Source: MED-G105 sp039819085 (GTDB taxonomy: Bacteria > Pseudomonadota > Alphaproteobacteria > Caulobacterales > Parvularculaceae). From it: a DNA stretch of 64,000 nt. Of the stretch, positions 23,204-33,248 are shown in pieces. Numbering within the stretch: the first letter of the stretch is position 1; each line of letters starts with the position of its first letter. The position numbers were made by a program, and so were the translations under genes. The stretch is taken from assembly GCA_039819085.1 (NCBI GenBank), contig JBCBSQ010000010.1:40463-104462 (forward strand). The letters run 5' to 3'. A model generated the notes under the pieces. That model worked only from the letters and a program-made list of their open reading frames with translations, ran no database searches and was not told where the DNA came from.

Positions 23204-26200
23204 TCAGACCGCGCCTTTCTCTTCGACAGTGCTGCCCGTGAGGCCTTTGCGGACATAAAAGCCGTTCGGGATCGCTTCCTGCACCAGCGGAACGTGGGAA
23301 ATCAGGCCGACCGCACGTGATTGCCTGACCAGGCTGTTCAGAACCTGCAGGACCTGATCGAGCGTGCCCGAGCCGTCTTCAGTGTCAAGGCTCCCGAAGC
23401 CTTCATCGATGAAAATAGTATCGAGACGGACTTTTCCATTCGCCGCCTCCACGATGTCAGCGAGACCGAGCGCAAGCGACAGCGCCGCAATGAACGTCTC
23501 GCCGCCGGATAGAGTGTCCGTCGCTCTCGATTTGCCTGTGTGAACGTCGAAGACCCGTATGCCGAGGCCGCGACTGCCCCGGCCGCTCTCGGCGTCCCGC
23601 TCTAGTTTGTACCGGGAGGACGTCATGGGGCCGAGACGAAGATTAGCGGCCTCCAGAACGCGATCAAACATGGCGCCGATCGCATAGATCTCCAGTTTGA
23701 GCTTGAACGGATTTTCGCCGTTCGCGAGGGCTGCGACTTTGCGCAATGGACCCGAGGCGGCTTCCGTCTCGTCAAGCTTGCGCATTTCCGCCTGGAGTTT
23801 TTCCCGAAGCTTCATCAGCTGCTTGACGCGATTGTCCGCGGTGGTCTTTGCTTCAGTCGCATTGGCGAGCGATTTTTTCGCTTCTTCATGCGCCTCCGTC
23901 GCACTCTGAAGATCAGGACGCGTTAGGTCTTTGATCGCCGCCCTTGCCGCGCTGGCGGCGCCTTGCGCCTCGTTCAACCGACGTTCGAACTCTTTGACTG
24001 ATGCGCTGTCCGACTGAATTGTCGCGATGGCCGCCTTGAGTGATTGATATACCTCGTTTGTAAGCTCCGTCTCGGCGAGACGCTTGCGGAATGTTCCGGC
24101 GGCGGTTTCGAGCCGTGTTTGTGATTCAATCAGTGAACGTTTTGCGCCCTTGAGGTTTTCTTCTGCGGAGATCGCGTTGTCCCGCGTCGAGCGAGCGAGC
24201 TTCTGGGCGCGTTCTTTCGCGGTGATGAGGCCTTCGAGTGTTCGCGACGCGTCATTGAGGGCCGAGGCGAGCGCATCGTCCGTCCTCAGCGCTTCCGGGA
24301 TGTCAGCGAGTTTCCCGTCGCGGGTCGTTCTGGCCTCAATCGCCGCATTCCGGCGTTGATCCAACGCCCCGCGGAGCCGTTCGGTTTCCTGTTCGAGCCT
24401 TGCGATCCGCCGGTCCAGCGACTCGATCCCCGCCTCCTCCTGATTGATGTCCGTGGCCGGACCAAGCGTCTCCAGGCTCGCGTCGATCTGACGGACCTTT
24501 TCAACAATGGCCGCGACTGTCTCCGCCGGCCGGTCCAGCGAGGCGAGGCGCTCTTTGCGTTCAGCGAGCGCCGCTTCAAGGCCGGCGAGCTTTGCGCCGG
24601 CCTTGCGGGCGGTCTGTTCGGCCTCTTGAAGCCCGCCGCGCGCATCCCGGAACGCCCTGTCCAGGCTGGCGTTCCCGATCTCGCCCGTTGCGGGTTCGGG
24701 GTGGTCGATTGATCCGCACACGGGGCAGGGGGCGTCATCCTCCAGGGTCGCGGCGAGGCGCACGGCATGGGCGGCGGCGAGGGCCGTCTCGGCCGCTTCT
24801 AGCGCGGTTCGAGCCCTGTCTTCGGCCTTCGACAACTCATCCGACGCATCGCTCTGTTGGCGGAAAGCTTCTTGCGCCGACGTAACGTCGGCTCGCGCCT
24901 TTTCATAGGTCTGCGCCGTAGCCTTTTGGGCAAGAAACTCAGCATGCGCCTTTATTAGCTCGCCGCGCTCCGCTTCAGTTGCTCGCGCCGTCTTCAGCGC
25001 GCCTGTCCGTTTGATCCGCGTATCGCGTAGTTGCTCGAGTTGCAGCTTGCATTTCTCGAATTCCGACTTGGCGACGCGTTCGGCCGCAAGCGCAATCTCA
25101 ACAGCGTCGGCGCTCTGCGACGCCGCCCTGAGGCGCTCCGCATACCGCTCAAGATCGTCCCTGCGCTTGCGGGCGGCGTCCACCTCAGGGGACCGAGCCT
25201 CTTCCTTTTTCTGGGCGTTGGCGGCTGCGTCGGCTTTCTGTTTCGCCTGGGCTTGCGCCGCTGTCGCCTCAGCGACGCGCTTCTCCGCATCGATGGCGTT
25301 CTGCTTCGCGGCGATCGCCTGCTCCTCAACATCGAGGAGCAATCGAGCGCGTTCGGCCTTCTTCACCTGGTCAGCGAGGGCGGCGACGTCAGCCTTCTGA
25401 GACATAAGGGCGCCAAGTTCGGCTTGCGCTTTTTCAGCTGCGACGAACCTGGTCTCGAGCGCTTCGGCCCGCCTGCGTCCTTCTTCCGCCGCCTCCGCCT
25501 TCGACCTTGCGTCCGCTTCGGCGGAGGCGTGCGTCGTCAAGTCCTGATCGGCTGCCTCTATCCCGGCAAGCAGCGCGTCGACGCTCTCGAACCCTTCCGC
25601 ATCCAGCAGTCCGGCGCAAGCAGTACGTATGTCACGCACATGCTGTTCGGCTTTGCTCGCCTGCTCTTTCAGGTCGGCCATGAGGGACTGATAGACCGAG
25701 ACGTCGAAAAGTTCGCGCAGGATCGACTGACGTTCAATCGTCTTGGCGGAGAGGAATTTCTCGAAACGGCCCTGCGGCAGAAGGACGATCTGTCGAAACT
25801 GGTCTGCGCCGTACCCCAGAATTTCCACAATCGCCGCATCAACGTCCCGGACCTTCTTTTCGGCGAGAATTTTGCCGCGCCTGTCCGCTGTGATGTCATC
25901 AGTGGAGAGCCCTGTCGCGTCGAACAGAAAGGCCTCATGCTGGCTGCGGGTCTCGCCTTCGCCGCGTTGTTTCGGACGCATCTGGTCGGGCTGGCGAACG
26001 ACGACGAACCGCCGTTCGCCCACGTCGAAAACGAACTCGACTTCCGTGATGAGGGTCGCGGCCGCGTGGTCCGAGCGAAGCGAGGCGCGGTCCTGTTCCG
26101 CCTTCGACGCTTCGCCGAAGAGCGCAAACGTCATGCCACTGAAGATCGTCGATTTGCCCGAGCCTGTCCGGCCATAAATGCCGAACAGCCCGACGTCGAC

Positions 26201-26275
26201 CGCGCGGCGGAAATCGATGACTTCCCGGCTGGCGTAAGGCCCGAAGGCCTGAAGGGTCAGTCGGACAGGCCTCAT
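23204..26275 (-). CDS. sbcC: Exonuclease subunit SbcC
   Basis: SbcC is the SMC-like ATPase of the SbcCD complex, which cuts DNA hairpins and protein-blocked ends. The 1023-residue protein has Walker A GRTGSGKST near the N-terminus and two long coiled coils rich in Ala/Glu/Arg. A zinc-hook CPVCG lies at about residue 517 in DDAPCPVCGSIDHPE. The C-terminal signature is LSGGETF, followed by the Walker B DTIFIDEGFGSLD. Its ATG overlaps the sbcD stop by 4 bases (ATGA), so the pair is translationally coupled. Confidence 0.97.
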   Translation of the reverse strand: MRPVRLTLQAFGPYASREVIDFRRAVDVGLFGIYGRTGSGKSTIFSGMTFALFGEASKAEQDRASLRSDHAAATLITEVEFVFDVGERRFVVVRQPDQMRPKQRGEGETRSQHEAFLFDATGLSTDDITADRRGKILAEKKVRDVDAAIVEILGYGADQFRQIVLLPQGRFEKFLSAKTIERQSILRELFDVSVYQSLMADLKEQASKAEQHVRDIRTACAGLLDAEGFESVDALLAGIEAADQDLTTHASAEADARSKAEAAEEGRRRAEALETRFVAAEKAQAELGALMSQKADVAALADQVKKAERARLLLDVEEQAIAAKQNAIDAEKRVAEATAAQAQAKQKADAAANAQKKEEARSPEVDAARKRRDDLERYAERLRAASQSADAVEIALAAERVAKSEFEKCKLQLEQLRDTRIKRTGALKTARATEAERGELIKAHAEFLAQKATAQTYEKARADVTSAQEAFRQQSDASDELSKAEDRARTALEAAETALAAAHAVRLAATLEDDAPCPVCGSIDHPEPATGEIGNASLDRAFRDARGGLQEAEQTARKAGAKLAGLEAALAERKERLASLDRPAETVAAIVEKVRQIDASLETLGPATDINQEEAGIESLDRRIARLEQETERLRGALDQRRNAAIEARTTRDGKLADIPEALRTDDALASALNDASRTLEGLITAKERAQKLARSTRDNAISAEENLKGAKRSLIESQTRLETAAGTFRKRLAETELTNEVYQSLKAAIATIQSDSASVKEFERRLNEAQGAASAARAAIKDLTRPDLQSATEAHEEAKKSLANATEAKTTADNRVKQLMKLREKLQAEMRKLDETEAASGPLRKVAALANGENPFKLKLEIYAIGAMFDRVLEAANLRLGPMTSSRYKLERDAESGRGSRGLGIRVFDVHTGKSRATDTLSGGETFIAALSLALGLADIVEAANGKVRLDTIFIDEGFGSLDTEDGSGTLDQVLQVLNSLVRQSRAVGLISHVPLVQEAIPNGFYVRKGLTGSTVEEKGAV

Positions 26276-27414
26276 TCCGTGTCCTCTTTGAGGCGCAGGC
26301 GCGCCAATGACGCCGCGACGGCTTCCTGTTCCGCATCTGACGTCTCTTCGCCGCTGACGTCTGTGAGAAAGCTTCGAACAACCTCCGTCGGCTCCGCCGC
26401 GGCGAGCATGCTTCCGTCAACGGATTTAATTTCGAGAGGACGCTCGTCGCGTTCATAGACAAGCTCACAGGCGTTCGGAAACACCTCCCGAAGGCGCTTC
26501 ATGCCGTCAATGACCGGCGCGTCGTCAGTGAGCGTCGCCTTCACAAAATCAGTCGACGGATCAGACAGCAGAAGGTCCGCATGCGCCCCACGCAGGACCC
26601 GCGCGCGCCTGATCGGCTTGAAGGGCAAGGTTTCAACGGCGGCCTGACCGGCGGCGTCAATCTCGATCAGGCTCATCGACTTTTCTGAGTCGGCCTCATC
26701 GAAACCGAACGCCAGCGGCGAACCGGAATACCTGATATGGTCGGCCCCTGCGGTCTGCGACCGATGAAGATGTCCGAGCGCGACATAATGGGCGCCGTCA
26801 AAGATTGATGGTCGGACCGTTTCGATCCCGCCCACTCGCGTCAGGGAGCGTTCACTGTCGCTCACCGAACCGCCTGCGACAAAGGCGTGCGCAACGATGA
26901 TCCACCGCGCGCCTTCGGGGACGTAGGCGCGGGCCGCTTCGATCTGCGCGATCAAAACGTCTTCCGGCGTTTCGATCGCCTCGCTGGCGAAGCATTCGCG
27001 CGCGGCGTATTCATAGGCGAAAGGCAACGCCGAAATCGCGACGGCGCCGTGTTCGTCCTTTAGCAGGAGAGGCGGTTCTTCCGCGCTGATGGCGCCGCGG
27101 ATCAGCCAGCGGGACCGATCCGCTGTGATGGCTGACAGGTCGATGCGATCGCCGGAGTCATGATTGCCGGCGATCATCGCGACCGCCGCCGCCGTCTCCG
27201 ATTCGATCCTGCGCAAGAAGGCGTTGAATTGCCGAACGGCGCTCTGGGCGGGCGACGGACGGTCAAAGACGTCTCCGGCGACAATCAGGACGCCGACATT
27301 ATGCGCCTTGACCGCGTCGATAATCTGCGAGAGCGCCGCCTCGTGATCTTCCTCAAGCGAGATTCCGTTGAATTGGCGCCCGAGATGCAGATCGGATGTA
27401 TGCAAGAGCTTCAT
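26272..27414 (-). CDS. sbcD: Exonuclease subunit SbcD
   Basis: SbcD is the Mre11-like nuclease partner of SbcC. The 380-residue product has the metallophosphoesterase motifs in order: DLHLGR (HTSDLHLG), VAGDVFDRP, GNHDSGDR, AHAFV, and GHLHRSQ. It uses two metals (Mn in homologues) to degrade DNA ends. The start is put at 27414, where MKLLHTSDLHLG begins; the longer open frame to 27726 would read into the tRNA gene. It should be expressed with sbcC as one operon. Confidence 0.96.
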   Translation of the reverse strand: MKLLHTSDLHLGRQFNGISLEEDHEAALSQIIDAVKAHNVGVLIVAGDVFDRPSPAQSAVRQFNAFLRRIESETAAAVAMIAGNHDSGDRIDLSAITADRSRWLIRGAISAEEPPLLLKDEHGAVAISALPFAYEYAARECFASEAIETPEDVLIAQIEAARAYVPEGARWIIVAHAFVAGGSVSDSERSLTRVGGIETVRPSIFDGAHYVALGHLHRSQTAGADHIRYSGSPLAFGFDEADSEKSMSLIEIDAAGQAAVETLPFKPIRRARVLRGAHADLLLSDPSTDFVKATLTDDAPVIDGMKRLREVFPNACELVYERDERPLEIKSVDGSMLAAAEPTEVVRSFLTDVSGEETSDAEQEAVAASLARLRLKEDTE

Positions 27415-27626
27415 GCCGTCTCTCGTACCCTGATTTACGCAACGAAGACCGGGCTTCGCGCGGTCAGCGCGCCCCATCGGAGACGCGAGCGCAGCGAGGC
27501 GTCGTGAGATGTAACAATGGTCTAGCTGGAGGAGAGTGTTCGCACCGCATGGCCACAAGCCGCGACTGCGGCTCTGCCGGTCAGCCTGCCTTCGCGGAGC
27601 GCCTTTGGCGCGTGAGCGGAAACGAT

Positions 27627-27702
<76 letters not shown>

Positions 27703-27863
27703 GAGACCGGCGCGCAAGGCGAGCATCCGTCGGCCTCGCGCGTTTGGGAAAAAGTGTCCTAACGAGGCGGCCCATGCCCCGCAAGGGAAAAAGCCCGCGA
27801 CGCCGTGCGGAACCGTGAGGAAGGGGCGTCATTGCGGGCGTCGCGCGCCGCGTTTCGGCCTCC

Positions 27864-28271
27864 TCAGGTCTCGTCGTCGTCGCCGCCGGTGACGATCCCG
27901 GACACGTCTTCATTGTCATCGTCATTGTCGAGCAGCGCGTCATCGTCTTCATCGTCATCGTCGATATCGATGTCGATGTCGCTCATGCCTTCGATGTCTT
28001 CTTCCTCTTCGTCGAGGGCCGCCTTTCGATTGGAGGTCGCTTCGGCGTTTTCTTCATCGGCCGCCTCGAGCGAAGTCTCGGTCGTCGGCTTTTCCGTCTT
28101 CTCTTCTTCCTGCGGCGTGTCGTCAGGACGCGGCTTGCGCGGCTTCAGCAACGGTTCCGGCACGAATTCATGGCCGCATTTCGGGCACTCCGCCGGCTCC
28201 TTGTTGAGGTCATAGAAGCGCGCGCCGCAATTCGGGCAGTCGCGTTTGACGCCAAGTTCCTGTTTGCTCAC
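27864..28271 (-). CDS. TIGR02300/FYDLN-acid family zinc-ribbon protein
   Basis: The 135-residue protein carries an N-terminal zinc ribbon: CPNCGARFYDLNKEPAECPKC (two CxxC pairs). The FYDLN motif defines the alphaproteobacterial family. The second half is a highly acidic low-complexity tail with runs of Asp and Glu (DIDIDIDDDDEDDD), probably disordered. Function is unknown; a nucleic-acid or protein-binding role is inferred. GTG 28271 is taken as start, where MSKQELGVKRDC begins. It lies divergent from aroA, the family's usual position. Confidence 0.92.
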   Translation of the reverse strand: MSKQELGVKRDCPNCGARFYDLNKEPAECPKCGHEFVPEPLLKPRKPRPDDTPQEEEKTEKPTTETSLEAADEENAEATSNRKAALDEEEEDIEGMSDIDIDIDDDDEDDDALLDNDDDNEDVSGIVTGGDDDET

Positions 28272-28381
28272 GGGAGGGTCTTTCTCGCTGGGCGCGCGGG
28301 TCAAAAGCGCGCGAAAAAGCGGTCTGTTGCCACGTGGACGCGGCGCTGTCAAAACTCGACGCCCAATTCGCGAGGGACGGC

Positions 28382-29788
28382 ATGAACGAGCCGCAAGACG
28401 CCAGCCAGCGCAACGCAGAAATCGCCGACAGCGCCGCGCCGCCGCTTCTCGGGCGATGGCGATCGCGTCGCGGCGGCGCCTTGCGCGGGGTTGCGCGCGC
28501 GCCAGGCGACAAGTCCATCTCACACCGCGCGTTGATACTTGGCGCGCTTGCTGAGGGCGAGACCGACATTGTCGGCCTCCTGCAATCGGATGATGTGTTG
28601 CGGACCGCCGCGGCGATGCGCGCGCTCGGCGCCCGCATAGAACGAGACGGGCGCGGCGAGGACGCGCGCTGGCGCGTTTCAGGCGCCGCGTGGCGCGCGC
28701 CCGGCCAGCCATTGTACTTCGGCAATTCCGGCACCGGCTGCCGCCTTGTGATGGGGGCGGTCGCTGGTCAGGGCGTGACGGCGGCGTTTGACGGGGACGC
28801 CTCCTTGCGCGCGCGGCCGATGCGCCGCATCGCCGACCCGCTGGAGCTGATGGGCGCGCGCATCGAAATGGAAGACGGACGCCTGCCGTTGACGGTCAGC
28901 GTGAGCGACGCCGGGTTGACGGGCGTCGCATACGAACTGCCGGTCGCCTCCGCGCAAGTGAAGTCGGCCGCCCTTCTCGCAGGGCTCGGCGCGTCCGGAG
29001 AAACGGTCATTCAAGAGTCGACGCTGACCCGCGACCATACCGAACGCATGCTGACGGCCTTCGGGATTGCGCTCGACATCGAAACCGCCGGGACAGGTCG
29101 GCGCATCCGCCTCGCTGGCGGTCAGACGCTGAGCCCCGCGTCCATCAATGTCGCGGGCGATCCCTCCTCGGCCGCATTTCCGATCGTCGCCGCGCTCATT
29201 ACGCCGGACTCGGACGTCTGCATCCGGAACGTCCTGATGAACCCGGCGCGGATCGGTCTTTATCAGACCTTGCGTGAAATGGGCGCGGACCTTGAGGTTG
29301 AAGACGAGCGAACCGTCAGCGGCGAACCGGTGGCTGACATGCGCGCGCGGCATTCGGCGTTGAAGGGCGTTGCGGTGCCGGCCTCGCGCGCGCCGTCCAT
29401 GATCGATGAATACCCGATCCTCGCGGTCGCCGCCGCGTTCGCTGACGGCGACGTCTATATGCCTGGTATTGAGGAATTGCGCGTGAAAGAGACGGACCGC
29501 ATCGACGCCGTCGTCGCCATGCTGAAGGCCGCGGGCGTAGAGACCGAGGCGGGGCCGGATTTCCTCCGGGTGATGAGCGCCACATCAGGGAGCAAGGGCG
29601 GAGCGCCGAAAGGCGGCGCGCGCGTCGAGACGCGCCACGATCATCGCATCGCAATGTCGGCGCTCGTTCTGGGGCTCGGCGCGGATGAGCCTGTCGAAAT
29701 CGATGACGCGTCGATGATCGCGACGAGCTTCCCGGACTTTGCAGTCCTCATGCGAAGTCTCGGCGCTGATCTTGCGCCGTCAGCTTAA
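28382..29788 (+). CDS. aroA: 3-phosphoshikimate 1-carboxyvinyltransferase (EPSP synthase)
   Basis: AroA joins shikimate-3-phosphate and PEP in the shikimate pathway. The 468-residue protein shows GDKSISHRALILGA, FGNSGTGCRLVMGAVAG, DASLRARPMRRIADPLELMGA, SAQVKSAALLAG, LTRDHTERML, GDPSSAAFP, IDEYPILAVAAA, ELRVKETDRI and RHDHRIAMS. The GTGCRL/RPM variants match class II enzymes of alphaproteobacteria rather than the E. coli type. ATG 28382 follows GAGGGACGGC. In relatives aroA is followed by cmk and rpsA; here two hydrolase genes on the other strand interrupt that order. It probably shares a promoter region with the divergent FYDLN gene. Confidence 0.97.
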   Translation: MNEPQDASQRNAEIADSAAPPLLGRWRSRRGGALRGVARAPGDKSISHRALILGALAEGETDIVGLLQSDDVLRTAAAMRALGARIERDGRGEDARWRVSGAAWRAPGQPLYFGNSGTGCRLVMGAVAGQGVTAAFDGDASLRARPMRRIADPLELMGARIEMEDGRLPLTVSVSDAGLTGVAYELPVASAQVKSAALLAGLGASGETVIQESTLTRDHTERMLTAFGIALDIETAGTGRRIRLAGGQTLSPASINVAGDPSSAAFPIVAALITPDSDVCIRNVLMNPARIGLYQTLREMGADLEVEDERTVSGEPVADMRARHSALKGVAVPASRAPSMIDEYPILAVAAAFADGDVYMPGIEELRVKETDRIDAVVAMLKAAGVETEAGPDFLRVMSATSGSKGGAPKGGARVETRHDHRIAMSALVLGLGADEPVEIDDASMIATSFPDFAVLMRSLGADLAPSA

Positions 29789-30709
29789 GTGGGTTTCGAA
29801 CCAGGCGAGCGTGCGCTCCCAGGAGAGCTTGGCGGCGGCCTCGTCATAACGGGGCGTTGTGTCATTGTGGAAGCCATGATTCGTGTCAGGATAATAATAG
29901 GCTTCGAACGTGACGCCGGCCTTCCTTAAGGCCTCGCGATAGGCGGGCCAGCCGGAATTCACCCGCTCGTCATTCTCCGCATAATGAAGAAGAAGCGCCG
30001 CGCCGATCGCGCTTGCGTCTTTCGGGTCGGCCTGCCGGCCGTAATAGGGAACCGAGCAGGCCATGTCAGGGTAGGCGACTGCGAGCGCATTGCAGACGCC
30101 GCCGCCATAGCAGAACCCGACTGCGCCGATCCTGTCCGTCGTTTCTTCAAGCGATCCCAGATGTTCAAATCCGGCGAAGAAGTCGTTCATGAGCTTCTCG
30201 CCGTCCATCGACCTCTGCATGGCGCGGCCGTCATCGTCATTGCCCGGATAGCCGCCAATCGGCGAAAGGCCGTCCGGGGCGAGGGCGACGTACCCCGCCT
30301 TGGCGACGCGGCGCGCCACATCCTCTATGTACGGGTTCAGGCCGCGATTTTCGTGGACGACGAGGACGCCGCCTTGAGGAGTGGTCATGTCGGCGGGGCG
30401 CGCGAGAAGCCCCTCTATTTCGCCGTGGCCTTCGGGCGAGTCATATTTGATTCGATCAGTGACGATATCCGGATCGTCCGGCGCCACCTGCCGCGCCAAA
30501 GCGTAGTTCGGTTGCAACGCCGCCAGGACGCCCGCCGCCGCGCCCGCCCCCACGAGCGCGCCGGCCCGATCAAGGAAGTCCCGCTTGGTCAGGCGCCCAT
30601 GGACGTACCCGTCATAGATCTCGAGGAGTTTCGGATCGAAGTCCGCAGCGGTTTTGCGGCGCGTCCCCTGCCGGCCGTTTGTCGCGGCGGCGGATGATCG
30701 TTCAGTCAT
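29780..30709 (-). CDS. Dienelactone hydrolase family protein
   Basis: The 309-residue protein has the DLH Cys-His-Asp triad. The nucleophile motif is GFCYGGG (Cys in place of Ser), ENDERV carries the Asp, and TNHGFHN the His. HENRGLNPYIEDVARRVA with the oxyanion region precedes them. An N-terminal region contains RLTKRDFLDRAGALVGAGAAAGVL, which may be a Tat-type or membrane signal. The tail overlaps the end of aroA, convergent by 9 bases. Substrate unknown; DLH enzymes open lactones from aromatic degradation and related esters. Confidence 0.9.
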   Translation of the reverse strand: MTERSSAAATNGRQGTRRKTAADFDPKLLEIYDGYVHGRLTKRDFLDRAGALVGAGAAAGVLAALQPNYALARQVAPDDPDIVTDRIKYDSPEGHGEIEGLLARPADMTTPQGGVLVVHENRGLNPYIEDVARRVAKAGYVALAPDGLSPIGGYPGNDDDGRAMQRSMDGEKLMNDFFAGFEHLGSLEETTDRIGAVGFCYGGGVCNALAVAYPDMACSVPYYGRQADPKDASAIGAALLLHYAENDERVNSGWPAYREALRKAGVTFEAYYYPDTNHGFHNDTTPRYDEAAAKLSWERTLAWFETHLS

Positions 30710-30750
30710 CGGCGGCTCCTTTCTGGCGCGCGTCGTGATGTGATTGACGA

Positions 30751-32319
30751 CTACTTTCCAACCGCGTCCTTCACGAAGTCGCGCAGGTCTTTGGCGTATT
30801 TTTCAAGCGAGGCTGGGTGAACATACATCATGTGGCCGGCTTCGTAATACTCGGTTGTGATCCGCGCGCGCTCCTCTGCTGTGAGGTCCATGTGGTCCAC
30901 AAAATAGTCCGTCGCGCCATAAGGAGTCGCCAGGTCGTAATACCCCTGCTGAATCAACACCTTCATTGTCGGGTTCTGTTTCATGGCGTGTTCAAAGTCG
31001 ACCCCGGTGTTCGGCGCGGTCTGCGACCAGCCGGCGCCGCCGGGCGCGGCGTGCGACCAGTCCCATTTCCCGAACACGCCGCCGGAGATCTTGTACTTCT
31101 TGTCCGCGCCGAATTTCAGCGTACCCGTCATATAGTCGAGGAACGCCGCGGTGTAGGCCGCCCGCACTGTTGAGAAGTAGGGGTCATAGTCCATGCTCTC
31201 CGCTAGCGGACGAACATGGGCGCCGATGAAGCGCGAATCGATCCGGCCGACGGTCTTGCCGGTCTTGCGCATCAGCTCCTTCAGGAACTGCTGATGGTTC
31301 ACCCGCAGGTTCGCCATCAGCCAGTATTCCTTGTCGAGGCCCGTGTAGCCGGCGAGCTGCTCGGCGATCGCGTCGCGTTCGGCGTCCGGCAGGCGGTTGC
31401 CCCGACGCAGCGCGAGGAGATACGGGCCGGCGGCGAACTCGTCGACTTCCGCAAGGAACGGGCGCAATTCCTCAGGGCGCGCATCAAGCGCTTCGTGATA
31501 CCACGCGGTCGCCGCGAAGGTCGAAAGGAACAGCGTGTGGGCGAGATCCATCGCTTCGCCGTCGGCCCCTGCCGTGTAGTCCATGAAGGGCGAGACGAGG
31601 ACGACGCCGGCGAGGTCCATGTTATGCCGCGTCAGGAGCCTATAGGTCGTCACGCCCGCGCGCATGCCGCCATAGCTCTCGCCCAGCATGAATTTTGGGG
31701 ACAGCCAGCGGCCGTTCTCGGTCGTGAAGCGGGCCATGAATTCGGCCGCCGCGTCGCCGTCCTGGTCGACGCCCCAATAGTCCTCGCCCTTCGTCTCGCC
31801 GAGAAGCTCCGTATACCCGGTGCCGACCGGATCCATCATGACGAGGTCGGCGACGTCGAGGACGGAGTGCTCATTGTTCACGTGGGCGTAGGGCGCGGGG
31901 CCGGTGTGCGCGCCGTCGGCGAGCGCGACCCGGCGCGGTCCGAGAACGCCCATATGCAGCCACATGGAGGCTGAGCCCGGGCCGCCATTATAGGCGAAGA
32001 CGATGGGCCGCTTTGCGACGTCGTCAACGTCCGTACGGCGATAATACGTGTAGCCGAAGGTCGCTTTCGCCTCGCCCTTGTCGTCCAGCATGGGCATGAG
32101 GCCGACCGTCGCTTCGTAGGGTATCGCCGCGCCGCCGATCGATACTGAACCGGTGGTGACGGATTTCTCGTGCTCGGGCGCTTCTTTCTTCTCTTCGCTT
32201 TCCTGCGCCTCGCCGTTTTCAGTCTCCGCGAAGGCGGCGGCGGGGCCGGCGGGCGCGAGGAGGGCGGCGGCGGCGATGAGAGCGAGCGTCCCGCGGCGAG
32301 AGGTCGGACGGCGGATCAT
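30751..32319 (-). CDS. S10-family serine carboxypeptidase, exported
   Basis: The 522-residue protein has an N-terminal signal (about residues 8-32). An acidic linker precedes a carboxypeptidase domain with FAYNGGPGSASMWLHMGVLGP, GESYGGMR (catalytic Ser), YYDLATPYGATDYF (Asp) and EAGHMMYVH (His). This is the S10 order. Such enzymes remove C-terminal residues at acidic pH in secreted or vacuolar compartments. The start is set at 32319 rather than upstream codons because the signal peptide begins there. It lies next to the dienelactone hydrolase on the same strand with a 41-base gap. Confidence 0.93.
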   Translation of the reverse strand: MIRRPTSRRGTLALIAAAALLAPAGPAAAFAETENGEAQESEEKKEAPEHEKSVTTGSVSIGGAAIPYEATVGLMPMLDDKGEAKATFGYTYYRRTDVDDVAKRPIVFAYNGGPGSASMWLHMGVLGPRRVALADGAHTGPAPYAHVNNEHSVLDVADLVMMDPVGTGYTELLGETKGEDYWGVDQDGDAAAEFMARFTTENGRWLSPKFMLGESYGGMRAGVTTYRLLTRHNMDLAGVVLVSPFMDYTAGADGEAMDLAHTLFLSTFAATAWYHEALDARPEELRPFLAEVDEFAAGPYLLALRRGNRLPDAERDAIAEQLAGYTGLDKEYWLMANLRVNHQQFLKELMRKTGKTVGRIDSRFIGAHVRPLAESMDYDPYFSTVRAAYTAAFLDYMTGTLKFGADKKYKISGGVFGKWDWSHAAPGGAGWSQTAPNTGVDFEHAMKQNPTMKVLIQQGYYDLATPYGATDYFVDHMDLTAEERARITTEYYEAGHMMYVHPASLEKYAKDLRDFVKDAVGK

Positions 32320-32499
32320 GTGGCGGTTTCCCTTATTCGGCGAACTCGTCCCGGCGCAGCTCGCGCAAGGCCCGTTGGCGATGCGGGCAAGCGGAGCGTC
32401 GCCGGGCCTTAGGGTCAAGCGCGACATGTAGCGGTCGCCTTTGACGCGGCGGTTTGCCGCCGCTTGGCCCATCCGTCGGGGCCTTGTATGCGTTGCGGT

Positions 32500-33183
32500 A
32501 TGCCGACTGCTCCTTCCTCCGAACCAACAAAGCCGAAAGTCATCGCCCTTGACGGCCCCGCGGCGAGCGGCAAGGGCACCCTCGCGCGGCGTCTCGCCGC
32601 GCATTACGGCTTTGCCCATCTCGACACAGGCGTTCTTTATCGCGGCGTCGCCTGGATGATGATGAATGACGGCTGGGACACAGGCGACGCAGACGCCGCG
32701 GGCCGTTATGCGCGCGCCTTCAGCCTGGATCAGATCGAGGGCGCGCCGATCCGCTCGCGCGAAGTGGGGGCGGGCGCCTCAAAGGTGGCGGCGGTGCCGG
32801 CGGTGCGCGCGGCGCTGCTTCAGTTTCAGCGCAGGTTCGCGTCGAACCCGCCGGGCGGCGCGGCTGGCGCGATCCTTGACGGACGGGACATCGGCACGGT
32901 CGTCTGCCCCGACGCCTGCGTGAAGTTCTTCATCACTGCGAGCCCCGAGGCGCGGGCGAAGCGCCGCTGGCTGGAGCTGCGCGAGGAAAAGCCGGACCTC
33001 ACCGAAGCGGCGATCCTTGAGGACATCAGGGAGCGCGACGCCCGCGACGCGGCCCGCAAGGACGCGCCCATGAAGCCGTCGGAAGACGCGGAAATCATCA
33101 ACACCACCGACCTAACCGAAGAGGCCGTGTCCGCGGCCGCGCAGGCGATTATCGACGACGCGTTCGCCCGGAAATCCGACTAG
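32500..33183 (+). CDS. cmk: Cytidylate kinase
   Basis: Cmk phosphorylates CMP and dCMP to the diphosphates. The 227-residue protein carries the P-loop DGPAASGKGTL, then DTGVLYRGVAW, RDIGTVVCPDA, and RWLELREE, and ends near the NTTDLTEEAV motif. Two in-frame ATGs (32488, 32500) lie a few codons apart; the one at 32500 gives MPTAPSSEPTK before the P-loop, and GGGG precedes 32488. The family is usually 215-230 residues. It is normally in the rpsA operon; here a caspase gene sits between them. Confidence 0.95.
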   Translation: MPTAPSSEPTKPKVIALDGPAASGKGTLARRLAAHYGFAHLDTGVLYRGVAWMMMNDGWDTGDADAAGRYARAFSLDQIEGAPIRSREVGAGASKVAAVPAVRAALLQFQRRFASNPPGGAAGAILDGRDIGTVVCPDACVKFFITASPEARAKRRWLELREEKPDLTEAAILEDIRERDARDAARKDAPMKPSEDAEIINTTDLTEEAVSAAAQAIIDDAFARKSD

Positions 33184-33248
33184 TCATCGCCTAGCGCGCG
33201 GGCGTCCTCGGCGGTACACTCCTCAGTGGGATCAAGTCGGGGGAAGAG

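Noticed and set aside
25031..26458. 475-residue + strand frame opposite sbcC/sbcD
   Set aside because: The minus strand shows a complete SbcC with all ATPase motifs; the + strand frame has no motif and crosses both gene ends.
30987..31974. Long + strand frames opposite the S10 carboxypeptidase
   Set aside because: They are shadow frames without a start region or family match; the S10 triad is intact on the other strand.
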